This document shows, one piece after another, positions 1 to 8,257 of a DNA stretch of 64,000 nt (the first letter of the stretch is position 1; the number at the start of each line of letters is the position of its first letter). The notes under the pieces are model-generated. The model made no database searches. It worked only from the letters and a program-made list of their open reading frames with translations, and was not told the DNA's origin. Source of the DNA: an uncultured Mycoplasmatota bacterium (GTDB lineage: Bacteria > Bacillota_I > Bacilli_A > RF39 > UBA660); NCBI GenBank assembly GCA_900548695.1, contig URLC01000002.1:62001-126000 (forward strand). Reading direction: 5' to 3'. A program made the translations under genes and the position numbers.

Positions 1-2
1 CC

Positions 3-905
3 GAAGAGGATGGGCAATGGATTTTACAACTTTCATCTTGTGTTGCTGATCAAGTTTATTGTAATCCTAATTTGGGTTGTTCCGCTATGAATGATGGTGA
101 ACAATATGGTACTGTTCGCAGTGGTGTTGATCATCCAGTAAAACTTAAAGACCCATTACCTGCTGATCATAAAATGCGTACTTTAGCTAATGATACTATG
201 GGTGAGGTTTTAGTTAATGAACAAGGGAATATTATTTATACTAATTATGCATCGAAGATTCAGAATCAATTTATATCTTTAGCTAATCAGGGTTTGGATT
301 ATAAACAAATATTGTTGCAGGTGTATGGAGCCTCTAATATTGATAAGATGAGTTGTAATACTGGCTCTGGTGGAGGTTGCAATAGTACTGGTAGTACAGG
401 TCCATATTCTGGTTGGAAGCAGGCTGATCCTGCATGGGGAAATATTACTATTGGTAATACTAGTCAAACTATTGCTGGTGTTGGTTGTTTAGCAACATCT
501 GTTTCTATGTTAATTGCTAAAAGTGGGGTTCCTACAACTGTTGATGGTGACTTTAATCCAGGTTCTTTTGTTAAAAAATTAAGTGCTACTGGTGGATTTT
601 CTGGTGCTAATTTGGTTTGGGGAGCTGTTAGTAAGGCGGCGCCAAACTTTGTATATCAAAATAAAGTTCATGTTGCAGGACAGTCACAGTCACAAAAATT
701 ATCAGCTATTAAGAATTTACTTGACCAAGGTTATTATGTAGTGGCAGAGGTTAAAGGAAACACGGGTCAACACTGGGTAGCAGTTGATGGTGTTAATGGT
801 GATACGGTTTTAATGATGGATCCTGCTAGTCAATCCACTAATATGTGGCAACAGTATAATTGGGAAAATACGAGTCAACTTGCTTACTTTAAAGTAACGT
901 CATAG
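3..905 (+). CDS. SpoIID-like / C39-like peptidase protein, 5' end cut by window
   Basis: The frame is open from base 3, so the start lies before the window; 300 residues are visible. The first ~110 resemble the C-terminal half of a SpoIID/LytB domain (VADQVY, then MGEVLVNEQGNIIYTNYAS, then a SLANQGLDYKQILLQVY ending, the family's usual close). After a Gly/Ser/Cys-rich linker comes a C39-like papain-fold domain: GCLATSVSMLI carries the candidate catalytic Cys, QHWVAVDG the His, and VLMMDPAS follows. Both domain types act on peptidoglycan or peptides outside the cell, so a wall-opening role for the secretion apparatus is inferred. The gene lies 10 bp before the next and ~850 bp before virD4. 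No transfer gene with a relaxase function is visible, so the link to conjugation is contextual. Confidence 0.7.
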   Translation, partial: EEDGQWILQLSSCVADQVYCNPNLGCSAMNDGEQYGTVRSGVDHPVKLKDPLPADHKMRTLANDTMGEVLVNEQGNIIYTNYASKIQNQFISLANQGLDYKQILLQVYGASNIDKMSCNTGSGGGCNSTGSTGPYSGWKQADPAWGNITIGNTSQTIAGVGCLATSVSMLIAKSGVPTTVDGDFNPGSFVKKLSATGGFSGANLVWGAVSKAAPNFVYQNKVHVAGQSQSQKLSAIKNLLDQGYYVVAEVKGNTGQHWVAVDGVNGDTVLMMDPASQSTNMWQQYNWENTSQLAYFKVTS

Positions 906-915
906 GAGAAAAGAT

Positions 916-1698
916 ATGAAAAAGGGAAGATTTAAATATATTGTTATTATTATCATTGTAATTATTTATGGAGTAGGTATGTACCTTGCTTTTGGTGTTT
1001 CAGAGAATAAAGCAAAAAAAACGGCGACTACTATATTAGTCGGAGACTCTGCTGTTTGGAATTATTCTTCTAGAGAATGGATGAATGTTAGTAGTAAATC
1101 TTTGCTTTCTTCTTTTAATTGGCAAGAATTTAACGTTTATATAGATAATAAATATTTTGGTAATTATTTAATGTGGCAAGATGAAAAGTGGTATTTGTTT
1201 GATAAGAATCGCCAAGCTGTTTCTTATCAAGGAAATTTATTTGCTTATAAGTCCGACTTTAACATGGATGTTCTCTCTTTTTCCACTAGTGCTGTTACAG
1301 ATTTTAGTTATGCTAAAAAAGTTTTAGAAGAACATCAATTGGATCCTAATTCTTCTTATACTTTAGCAAATGTTTCTTCTATTGATTTTGATAAAGATGG
1401 TCAAAATGAAGATTTTTATGTTATTAGTAACGTATTTGCTATGGATTTTTTCCCAGATAAGTATTTTTCGTTTGTATTTATGGTAAAGAATAATAAGATT
1501 TATATGCTTTATGAAGATGTTGATCAAAATGATGGGGTAAACGGTTGTAAGCCTAATTTATATACAGTAGCTGATGTTGATAATGATAGTAAGTATGAAT
1601 TAATTTTGACTTGTTCAAAATATAGTAATCAAATACCGGTTACTATGTTATATGAATTTGTTGATGATACGTTTAAAATAGCAATTTCTAATCAATAA
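916..1698 (+). CDS. Membrane-anchored extracytoplasmic protein with VCBS/FG-GAP-like Asp motifs
   Basis: 260 residues, start ATG with an AGGAGA ribosome-binding site seven bases upstream. One N-terminal membrane segment (about residues 7-27) follows a basic start MKKGRFK, so the rest should face outside. In the second half two Asp-rich stretches, IDFDKDGQNEDFYVIS and ADVDNDSKYELILTC, look like the calcium-binding DxDxDGxxD loops of FG-GAP/VCBS repeats. No catalytic motif is recognised. It sits between the SpoIID-C39 gene and the coupling ATPase and is probably cotranscribed with the former; a surface role in the same apparatus is inferred only from position. Confidence 0.6.
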   Translation: MKKGRFKYIVIIIIVIIYGVGMYLAFGVSENKAKKTATTILVGDSAVWNYSSREWMNVSSKSLLSSFNWQEFNVYIDNKYFGNYLMWQDEKWYLFDKNRQAVSYQGNLFAYKSDFNMDVLSFSTSAVTDFSYAKKVLEEHQLDPNSSYTLANVSSIDFDKDGQNEDFYVISNVFAMDFFPDKYFSFVFMVKNNKIYMLYEDVDQNDGVNGCKPNLYTVADVDNDSKYELILTCSKYSNQIPVTMLYEFVDDTFKIAISNQ

Positions 1699-1701
1699 TT
1701 A

Positions 1702-1730
1702 ATGACGTCTTAGAATTTTGATGGTATAAT
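1702..1730 (+). promoter_or_regulatory. sigma-A-type promoter of the VirD4/TraG gene
   Basis: ATGACG (1702-1707) and TATAAT (1725-1730) are separated by 17 bp. The predicted transcript starts near 1737, so an in-frame TTG at 1733 falls at or before +1 and cannot be the start codon. Confidence 0.6.
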
Positions 1731-1753
1731 ATTTGGCGAAAGGGAGTAATCAC

Positions 1754-4081
1754 ATGAAATTTAAGTTTAGAGCGGATCCAGAGGATATTTTAATATTTGT
1801 ATTATTTGCAATATTTTTATTATATATTGTGTGTATTGGTGTTTTAAATTTGTCTTCTTTTGCCACTGAAGGATATTTGTTTGGACTTAACCCGTTTCCT
1901 GCATTTGGTCCTAAATATATAGCAGCAACATTAACTTTTTATTTTTTAGCTTTAGGTGGGCTTTTAGTTAGTGTTAGTTCTTATTTCTTTGAAAGAGAAA
2001 AGGGATTTGGAATTACTACAGATAAAAAGGATAAAGGTTATTCTCGTTGGGCTAAAGATAAGGAAATAAAAGAAGAGCTTGAAAGAGTAGAAATTAAACA
2101 AGCTAATTCTACGTCAGCGGGTGTTCCACTTATTTTAAATGATAATGAAATGTGGGTAGATAATAGTGAATATCATTCGTTAGTTATTGGTGCAACTGGT
2201 TCTGGTAAGACTCAAACCGTTATTCTTCCACAAGTACATAGTTTGGCGAAAGCAAGAGAGTCGATGATTATTACTGATCCTAAAGGTGAAATTTATGAAA
2301 AAACTAGTAATATGCTTCGTGCTCGTGGATATCAAATATTGCTTTTAAACTTTCGTGATCCACAAAATGGTAATGCTTGGAATCCTATGTCTTTACCTTA
2401 TCAAATGTATAAGTCTGGTAATCAAGATAAAGCGATTGAACTTTTGGATGACTTGGCTTTAAATATTTTGTATGATGAATCTAATCAAAATGCTGATCCT
2501 TTTTGGGAAAAGACTTCAGCAGACTATTTTTCTGGTGTTGCGTTGGGTCTTTTTGAAGATGCCAAGGAAGAAGAAATTAATATCAATAGTATTTCTTTAG
2601 CAACAACAGTTGGAGAAGAAAAATTTGGTGGTAGTACTTATATTAAAGAGTATTTTGCAGCTAAAGATCCTGCTAGTGCAGCAGCAATTAATGCTTCTAG
2701 TACGATTATGGCTCCAACGGAAACTAAAGGATCCATTTTATCTGTCTTTAAGCAAAAGGTTAAATTATTTGCTTCGCGTGATAATTTAAGTGAAATGCTT
2801 TCTCATAGTGATATTGATTTAGCTAGTATAGGAGAACGTCCTACGGCTGTATTTATTGTTATTCAAGATGAAAAGAAAACATATCATTCTTTGGTAACTA
2901 TTTTACTTAAACAAATATATGAAACTTTAATTGGTGTTGCACAACAACATGGTGGAAAACTTCCTGTACGTACCAATTTTTTACTTGATGAGTTTGCTAA
3001 TATGCCGCCTCTTAAAGATGTTACTACTATGATTACAGCGGCGCGTTCTAGACATATTCGTTTTACGATGATTATTCAAAATTTTGCTCAGCTTGATCAA
3101 GTGTATGGAAAAGAAAATGCAGAAACTATTCGTGGTAACTGTGGTAATATTATTTATTTGATTACAACAGAATTAAAAGCTTTGGAAGAAATTTCTAAGA
3201 TGTGTGGTGAAGTTAAATCTAAAAAAGATGATAAAACTGCTTCTACACCATTAGTTACGGTTTCTGATTTACAACGTATGAAACAGTTTGAAGTTATTAT
3301 CTTACGTATGAGAAAGCAACCTTTTAAAACTAAGTTTACGCCATATTTTAAACTTGATTGGGGAGAAAAATATCCTCAAGCTGAATATCCGGTTAGACAA
3401 AAAGTTCCTGTTCAGACTTTTGATATTAAGGAATTTGTCAAGGCACAAAAGAAGAAAAAGTTACTTGAAATGATGAATGCTGCTGATAATGGTAGTGCTC
3501 CTGAAGGTAGTGGTAAAGATATGTTTGGTGGTGGGTTCCCACCAATTGGTGATGCACCTAGAAATCCTTTTATGGCACCTAATCCAATGATGGGAGGAGT
3601 AGGTAGAAGTCAAGCAACATCTCCAACTGCTAGTATTTCAGATAATCCTTTTGGACCTATGCCTAATAGGACATTTGATAATGTAGAAGCAAGACCAAGA
3701 AATCCAATTCCTGATGTGAAACCAGCTAAACCTGTAGTTAGTCCCGTTCGTGATGCTCCAAAGGTAGAGGAGAAAGATGATGGATTGGGATTTGATGTAG
3801 ATGAATTAGTCCGTAAGATTGATGCTAAAATAGCAGAATTAGAAGAAGAAGAAAAACAAAATAAAATGAAGAATGAGGAACAAAAGGTAGTAGTTACTAA
3901 AGAAACTGTTATTTCTGATAAGAAGAATGTAGAAGAAGTTAAAGATACGTTTATTCCACTGGAAATAAAAGATATAAAAGAAGAAAAGAAAGAAGAAGTA
4001 AAAGAGGAAAAATCTGATGCTTTAGTATTGGATGATGAAGAGGATGATGATGAATTCTTTGATGATTTCTTTGATAATTAG
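1754..4081 (+). CDS. virD4: VirD4/TraG-family type IV secretion coupling ATPase
   Basis: 775 residues from the ATG at 1754, placed by AAAGGGAG seven bases upstream. The family pumps DNA or protein substrates into a type IV secretion channel at the inner membrane. Two N-terminal membrane helices (about residues 12-35 and 55-80) precede the ATPase: Walker A GATGSGKT near residue 146, the family motif DPKGE near 180, Walker B LLDEFANMP near 410, and TAARSRHIRFTMIIQNFAQL after it. The last ~200 residues are an unusual tail, Gly/Pro-rich then strongly charged and ending in an all-acidic stretch (DDEEDDDEFFDDFF), a likely docking segment. VirB4, relaxase and other channel genes would have to lie left of base 1. 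Family assignment is secure; substrate unknown. Confidence 0.92.
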   Translation: MKFKFRADPEDILIFVLFAIFLLYIVCIGVLNLSSFATEGYLFGLNPFPAFGPKYIAATLTFYFLALGGLLVSVSSYFFEREKGFGITTDKKDKGYSRWAKDKEIKEELERVEIKQANSTSAGVPLILNDNEMWVDNSEYHSLVIGATGSGKTQTVILPQVHSLAKARESMIITDPKGEIYEKTSNMLRARGYQILLLNFRDPQNGNAWNPMSLPYQMYKSGNQDKAIELLDDLALNILYDESNQNADPFWEKTSADYFSGVALGLFEDAKEEEININSISLATTVGEEKFGGSTYIKEYFAAKDPASAAAINASSTIMAPTETKGSILSVFKQKVKLFASRDNLSEMLSHSDIDLASIGERPTAVFIVIQDEKKTYHSLVTILLKQIYETLIGVAQQHGGKLPVRTNFLLDEFANMPPLKDVTTMITAARSRHIRFTMIIQNFAQLDQVYGKENAETIRGNCGNIIYLITTELKALEEISKMCGEVKSKKDDKTASTPLVTVSDLQRMKQFEVIILRMRKQPFKTKFTPYFKLDWGEKYPQAEYPVRQKVPVQTFDIKEFVKAQKKKKLLEMMNAADNGSAPEGSGKDMFGGGFPPIGDAPRNPFMAPNPMMGGVGRSQATSPTASISDNPFGPMPNRTFDNVEARPRNPIPDVKPAKPVVSPVRDAPKVEEKDDGLGFDVDELVRKIDAKIAELEEEEKQNKMKNEEQKVVVTKETVISDKKNVEEVKDTFIPLEIKDIKEEKKEEVKEEKSDALVLDDEEDDDEFFDDFFDN

Positions 4082-4091
4082 GAGGTAAATT

Positions 4092-5279
4092 ATGGGTACG
4101 AATTTTAATGTTGGCAGTTTTAATGCTATTAATACGGATATAGAGAATAAGCCAAAGAAAAATAATTCTAAAGGCTCTAATGATGATTTTAAGAAAAAGT
4201 TGTTAGTACTTGGTGGAGTTATTTTAGGTGGAGCTATTATTTTGTTCTTAGTATTATTTTTAATTTCTACATTTTTTCCTAAGAGTTACTCTTATGACGA
4301 GATAGAAAGTATTATGAAAAATGCGGCAGTCAATTATTTTGAAGATCATCCTAAAAAGTTGCCAGCTTCTTTAAATCAAATGGTAGAAATTGATGTTGAA
4401 ACTTTGGCTGCTTCCGAATATATGAAAGAGATGATTGAATATACTGGAGAAGAACTTTCTTGTTCAGGTAAGGTTTCAGTGCAAACAAATGGTGATGATT
4501 ATTTATATGTTCCACATTTAGAGTGTGGAGATGATTATATTACTCAATCATTAAAAGAAGTAGTATTAAAAAATGTTACTACAACGGGTTATGGGTTATA
4601 TCAAGATGGTGATAATTATGTTTATCGTGGTGAAGATGTAAATAATTATCTTCAGTTAGAAAAATCTTTATGGAGAATTGTTAAGGTTAATAGTAAGGGA
4701 CAAATGCTATTGATTTTAAACGATAGAACGAATGAAGCACTTCCATGGGATGATCGTTATAATGCTCAAATAGGTTATAATATTGGAATTAATACTTATT
4801 CTGCTAGTCGTATCAAAGATTCATTAAATGAATATTATAAAACAAATGATGAAGATAAGGCTATTTTAAGTGATGAAGATCGTAGTAAATTGGTTTCTTT
4901 TGATTTATGTACAGCAAAGAGAGCTTCTACTGATGGTACCAAAAATAATTCTATTGAATGTAGTGAAACATTGGCTGATCAAAAGATTGGGTTATTAACA
5001 GCATCTGATTATATGATGGGTAGTATTGATTCTAATTGTAAAACTGTTGTTGACTTTTCTTGCCAAAATTATAATTATTTAACTACTGATTACAAATGGT
5101 GGTTGTTAACTGCTACTGCTGATAGTACAAAAGAAGCTTATGGAGTTGATAATAGTGGAGTTGCTAAGAAAGTAACAACTTCTAGTTTTATGTATGCTAG
5201 ACCAGTGGTATTATTAGATAGTAATGTATTATTTAAGAGTGGTAAAGGTACCTTAAATAAACCGTATAAGATAAAATAG
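4092..5279 (+). CDS. Single-span surface protein with C-terminal ARPVV...GTLNKPY domain
   Basis: 395 residues, ATG preceded by TTAGGAGGTAA. A cytoplasmic Asn/Lys-rich stretch (1-34) is followed by one strong membrane helix (about 36-62) and a large external region with several Cys, probably disulfide-bonded (SCSG...LECGDD, LCTAKR...IECSE, NCKTVV...SCQNY). The middle has the run GYGLYQDGDNYVYRGEDVNNYL and KSLWRIVKVN; the end has MYARPVVLLDSN followed by KGTLNKPYKIK. I have seen this layout in uncharacterised surface proteins of uncultured Firmicutes but know no function. It begins 10 bp after virD4 and ends at a terminator, so it closes that operon. Confidence 0.6.
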   Translation: MGTNFNVGSFNAINTDIENKPKKNNSKGSNDDFKKKLLVLGGVILGGAIILFLVLFLISTFFPKSYSYDEIESIMKNAAVNYFEDHPKKLPASLNQMVEIDVETLAASEYMKEMIEYTGEELSCSGKVSVQTNGDDYLYVPHLECGDDYITQSLKEVVLKNVTTTGYGLYQDGDNYVYRGEDVNNYLQLEKSLWRIVKVNSKGQMLLILNDRTNEALPWDDRYNAQIGYNIGINTYSASRIKDSLNEYYKTNDEDKAILSDEDRSKLVSFDLCTAKRASTDGTKNNSIECSETLADQKIGLLTASDYMMGSIDSNCKTVVDFSCQNYNYLTTDYKWWLLTATADSTKEAYGVDNSGVAKKVTTSSFMYARPVVLLDSNVLFKSGKGTLNKPYKIK

Positions 5280-5310
5280 GAATCTATTATGATGATAGAT
5301 TCTTTTTTTT
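5280..5310 (+). terminator. Intrinsic terminator after the VirD4 operon
   Basis: GAATCTAT (5280-5287) pairs with ATAGATTC (5295-5302) around a 7-nt loop, followed by a run of T; it abuts the stop codon of the 4092 gene. Confidence 0.85.
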
Positions 5311-5334
5311 CATATCTTACTATAGGTGATGAAA

Positions 5335-5619
5335 ATGAAAATTACGGTTGATGAGTTATTGACGCTTGGTCCTTCTATTAATCTTATTGATATTCGAGAT
5401 AAAAACAGTTATTTGAATGGACATATTCCAGGGGCGAAAAATATTACTAGTTTAGAACTTTTATATCATCCTGATCAGTATTTAAGTTTTAATCAAACAT
5501 ATTATTTTTATTGTGATGTTGGATATTTGAGTGAGGATTTATGTATGCGTTTAAAAATGATGGGTTATCATGTGGTTTCAGTTATTGGAGGGTATCAGAA
5601 TTACTTGTTTAAACGATAA
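5335..5619 (+). CDS. Single-domain rhodanese-like protein
   Basis: 94 residues from the ATG at 5335, chosen because AGGTGAT ends four bases upstream; an in-frame GTG lies inside that ribosome-binding site. The fold is a small rhodanese (LIDIRDKNSYLNGHIPGAKNI is the diagnostic start). The active-site Cys is in FYCDVGYLSEDL; the usual Cys-X-X-Gly-X-Arg loop here reads CDVGYLS, with Leu where Arg is normal, so sulfurtransferase activity may be altered. Such proteins move sulfane sulfur or act as regulators. It stands between a terminator and the promoter of the next gene, so it is probably monocistronic. Confidence 0.85.
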   Translation: MKITVDELLTLGPSINLIDIRDKNSYLNGHIPGAKNITSLELLYHPDQYLSFNQTYYFYCDVGYLSEDLCMRLKMMGYHVVSVIGGYQNYLFKR

Positions 5620-5651
5620 TTTTGTACTATAATGTTATAAGGTGATGACCT

Positions 5652-6230
5652 TTGGAATTTATAAATACTTTCGTTGATTTTTGTACTAGATTTATTAGTG
5701 ATGGAGGACTTTTATTTGGATTTATTTTGGTCTTGTTAGAATCTTTTATTCCAGTATTGCCATTGGGGGTTTTTGTAGCCTTAAATGTTAATGCTTTTGG
5801 TGGTGTCCTTGGACTTTCTTTATCTTTTTTAGCAACTTGTTTAGGATGTTTTATTTCTTATATGATTTTTTCTTTTCTATCAGAAAAATTTTTAGATAAG
5901 ATTCTTCCTAAGAAAACATTGAAGCAAGTTTCAAAGGCTTTAGATAAATTTAATGATATATCTTTTTCAAATTTAGTTTTGGTGATTTCGTTACCATTTA
6001 CTCCAGCTTTTTTAGTCAATATTATTTGTGGTATCGCGAGAGTTAAAAAACGTAAATTTTTGTTTGCTATATTTATTGGTAAAATATTTATGATTACTTT
6101 TTGGGGATATATTGGTAAGAGTTTATTAGAAAGTGTTACAGATATTAATACTGTTATTGTCGTTTCATTAATGTTATTGGTGGCTTATTTTGTTTCAAAA
6201 GTAGTTAGTAAAAAAGTAGATTTAGAATAG
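5652..6230 (+). CDS. VTT-domain (DedA/TVP38-like) membrane protein
   Basis: 192 residues with a TTG start, set by GGTGAT five bases upstream; the promoter TTGTTT-17 bp-TATAAT (5605-5633) gives a leader of about ten bases. Five to six hydrophobic segments are seen. The region GGLLFGFILVLLESFIPVLPLG, the FVALNVNAFG loop and SLPFTPAFLVNIICGIARV match the reentrant-loop pattern of VTT proteins (TMEM41/VMP1/TVP38/DedA), which are linked to phospholipid scrambling or transport. Spacing to rmuC is 11 bp, so the two are likely cotranscribed. Confidence 0.7.
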   Translation: MEFINTFVDFCTRFISDGGLLFGFILVLLESFIPVLPLGVFVALNVNAFGGVLGLSLSFLATCLGCFISYMIFSFLSEKFLDKILPKKTLKQVSKALDKFNDISFSNLVLVISLPFTPAFLVNIICGIARVKKRKFLFAIFIGKIFMITFWGYIGKSLLESVTDINTVIVVSLMLLVAYFVSKVVSKKVDLE

Positions 6231-6241
6231 GAGATTGAAGT

Positions 6242-7324
6242 ATGGATTATGTGATTTTAGGGATATTAGTTATTATTTTAATTTTGGTAGTTATTTCATT
6301 ATTTAAAAATATTAATGAAAGTAATATCACAGAAAGACTTGGTAAGTTAGAAGTTTCTATGATGAAAGAGATGGGAGATTTTAAAAATGATTTGTCTCGA
6401 ACGATGAATGAGGATTTTTCTAAGTTAAATGAGCAAGTAGAAAGAAGATTATTGGCAGTTAATGATAAAGTGAATGAACGACTTGATCAAAATTTTGAAA
6501 AGACTAATAAGACTTTTATGAATGTCATTGAACGATTATCTAAGATTGATGAAGCTCAGAAAAAGATTGAAACATTATCTACAGATATCGTTAGTCTACA
6601 AAGTATTTTAACTGATAAGAAAACTCGAGGTATTTTTGGGGAAGTTAACTTAAAACATATTTTAACTAGTGTATTTGGAGAAAAAAATGATTCCGTTTTT
6701 AGATTACAATATACACTTAGTACAGGAGTGATAGCTGATTCTGTTGTTTTTGCGCCAGAGCCACTCGGAACAATCGCTATTGATTCTAAATTTCCACTTG
6801 AACATTATCAATTAATGGTTGATAAAAAGTTATCACAAGATATGAGAGATAATTATGAAAAGATGTTTAAACAGGATATGAAAAAGCATATTGATGCGAT
6901 TAGTAGTAAGTATATTATTCCTGGTGAAACAACAGATCAAGCAATTTTATTTTTACCAGCTGAGGCGATATTTGCAGAAGTTAATGCCTATCACTCTGAT
7001 ATTATTGAATACGCATATAAGAAACATGTTTGGATTACTAGTCCGACAACACTTATTTCAACACTTACAGTAGTGGAGATGATTATTAAGAATATTGAAC
7101 GTGATAAATATACGTCTGTTATTCATGAAGAATTAAATAAACTTGGTCTTGAATTTGCTAGATATAAAGAACGTTGGGATAAGTTAGCTCGTAGTATTCA
7201 AACGGTAAATAAAGATGTTGAAAATGTTTCTATTACAGCTTTAAAAATTTCTAAGAAATTTGATACCATCAATAAAGTAGATGTACAAAAGTTAGGAGAT
7301 TATGATTCGATAGATGAGTCATAA
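6242..7324 (+). CDS. rmuC: DNA recombination protein RmuC
   Basis: 360 residues, start ATG with AGGAG nine bases upstream. An N-terminal membrane anchor (residues 2-22) is followed by a long coiled coil (about 30-115) and the RmuC nuclease-like domain: KKTRGIFGEVNLKHIL, AIDSKFPLEHYQ and WITSPTTLISTLTVV are family signatures. In E. coli RmuC limits inversions at short inverted repeats. The protein is shorter than E. coli RmuC (~475 aa) but normal for Firmicutes. Confidence 0.92.
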   Translation: MDYVILGILVIILILVVISLFKNINESNITERLGKLEVSMMKEMGDFKNDLSRTMNEDFSKLNEQVERRLLAVNDKVNERLDQNFEKTNKTFMNVIERLSKIDEAQKKIETLSTDIVSLQSILTDKKTRGIFGEVNLKHILTSVFGEKNDSVFRLQYTLSTGVIADSVVFAPEPLGTIAIDSKFPLEHYQLMVDKKLSQDMRDNYEKMFKQDMKKHIDAISSKYIIPGETTDQAILFLPAEAIFAEVNAYHSDIIEYAYKKHVWITSPTTLISTLTVVEMIIKNIERDKYTSVIHEELNKLGLEFARYKERWDKLARSIQTVNKDVENVSITALKISKKFDTINKVDVQKLGDYDSIDES

Positions 7325-7387
7325 TCTTTTTTACATATTTTTTTTCTTTCTTAGTATACTAAAAATAGTTAGTTCATAAGGTTTATT

Positions 7388-7591
7388 ATGAAACAGTTTA
7401 TCCTATTTATCATTGGATTTATTTTTATGGTAATTGGTTGTACTTTTTTTATCTTATATTTTAATTTATTTGTTTTTGGCTATAGTATTTTTGAGTATTT
7501 TCTTTTCTTACTGCAGAGGTGGGAATGTTATTTCTTTTTAGTAGGGATTATTTTGGTAGCTTTTTCTTTTAGAAAGGGGAAAAAAATATGA
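7388..7591 (+). CDS. Small two-span membrane protein
   Basis: 67 residues, mostly hydrophobic, with two predicted membrane helices (about 4-32 and 45-60) and a basic C-terminal end FRKGKKI. A ribosome-binding site AAGG is weak. Its stop overlaps the start of the next gene (ATGA), which argues that it is a real, translationally coupled gene. No family recognised. Confidence 0.55.
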   Translation: MKQFILFIIGFIFMVIGCTFFILYFNLFVFGYSIFEYFLFLLQRWECYFFLVGIILVAFSFRKGKKI

Positions 7592-8232
7592 TATATATTT
7601 ATGATTTGTTACTTAATTTCCAAGATAGTGGTAGATTAGTTGAATTTTTTGAATGGTCTAATGATGATGGGTTAGAACATGTAAAAAAAATTCCACTTTT
7701 TAGAATTCCAAGTGTAGACATGAATCATTTTTGTTTTTCTAATATTAAAGTAGATAATGTATTTTTAGAGAAAATTAAGGCTAAAACTTTACTTTATAAA
7801 AAAAGGAAACAAATCGTTTATGCTTCTTTATTTTGTGATTTAAATAGAGTAGTTGCGATTGAATTTTCAAAAGATGGGCAAATACTTTCTAGGAGTTGTT
7901 TACTTTTGGATGAAGAAGGGGAAGTTATTATTGATTCTAAAGATTTAGATGAAGAAGTTATTAGTTATAAGGTAATTAGTCATTGTTCATGCTGCCCTTT
8001 TTTGACAAGAGAAGAGGAATTAGAAAAACATTATTTAGAAAAAGAGTTAAAGCATCTTTATGAAATTAATGATATAGATATGTTAGGGTATTTATATGAA
8101 GAAATTTATGGTAAAGATACGTTGTCTTTTCAAGATAGATATCAAAAATTAATGGATGGATTGGTTTCCAATTTTGATTTTGGTTATAAAAAATTATTTG
8201 ATATTGTAAGACTTAGTTATTCCAATAAATAA
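7588..8232 (+). CDS. DUF3603 (UPF0736, YjbA-like) protein
   Basis: 214 residues, AAAGGGG ribosome-binding site. The N-terminus follows the pattern of Bacillus YjbA: a YDLLLN strand, then EFFEWSNDDGLEHVKKIPLF and RIPS, matching the EW-x-x-DD and ++P+++PS landmarks. The C-terminal half has LTREEELEKHYLEKELKHL and a YLYEEIYG helix where YjbA has LTRKERQ and YWYTEW. It also has a CSCC cluster (near residue 132) not expected from YjbA. The family has no established function. Match made from memory of family landmarks. Confidence 0.55.
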   Translation: MIYIYDLLLNFQDSGRLVEFFEWSNDDGLEHVKKIPLFRIPSVDMNHFCFSNIKVDNVFLEKIKAKTLLYKKRKQIVYASLFCDLNRVVAIEFSKDGQILSRSCLLLDEEGEVIIDSKDLDEEVISYKVISHCSCCPFLTREEELEKHYLEKELKHLYEINDIDMLGYLYEEIYGKDTLSFQDRYQKLMDGLVSNFDFGYKKLFDIVRLSYSNK

Positions 8233-8257
8233 AAAGTATCATTTGATACTTTTTTTA
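8231..8257. terminator. Bidirectional terminator between the DUF3603 gene and trpS
   Basis: AAAAAGTATC pairs with GATACTTTTT around ATTT, flanked by A on the left and T on the right, so it can stop transcription from both convergent genes. Confidence 0.85.

Noticed and set aside
5280..5310. Reading the hairpin as an attachment site
   Set aside because: It is a simple stem followed by T residues, adjacent to a stop codon, as with the other terminators.
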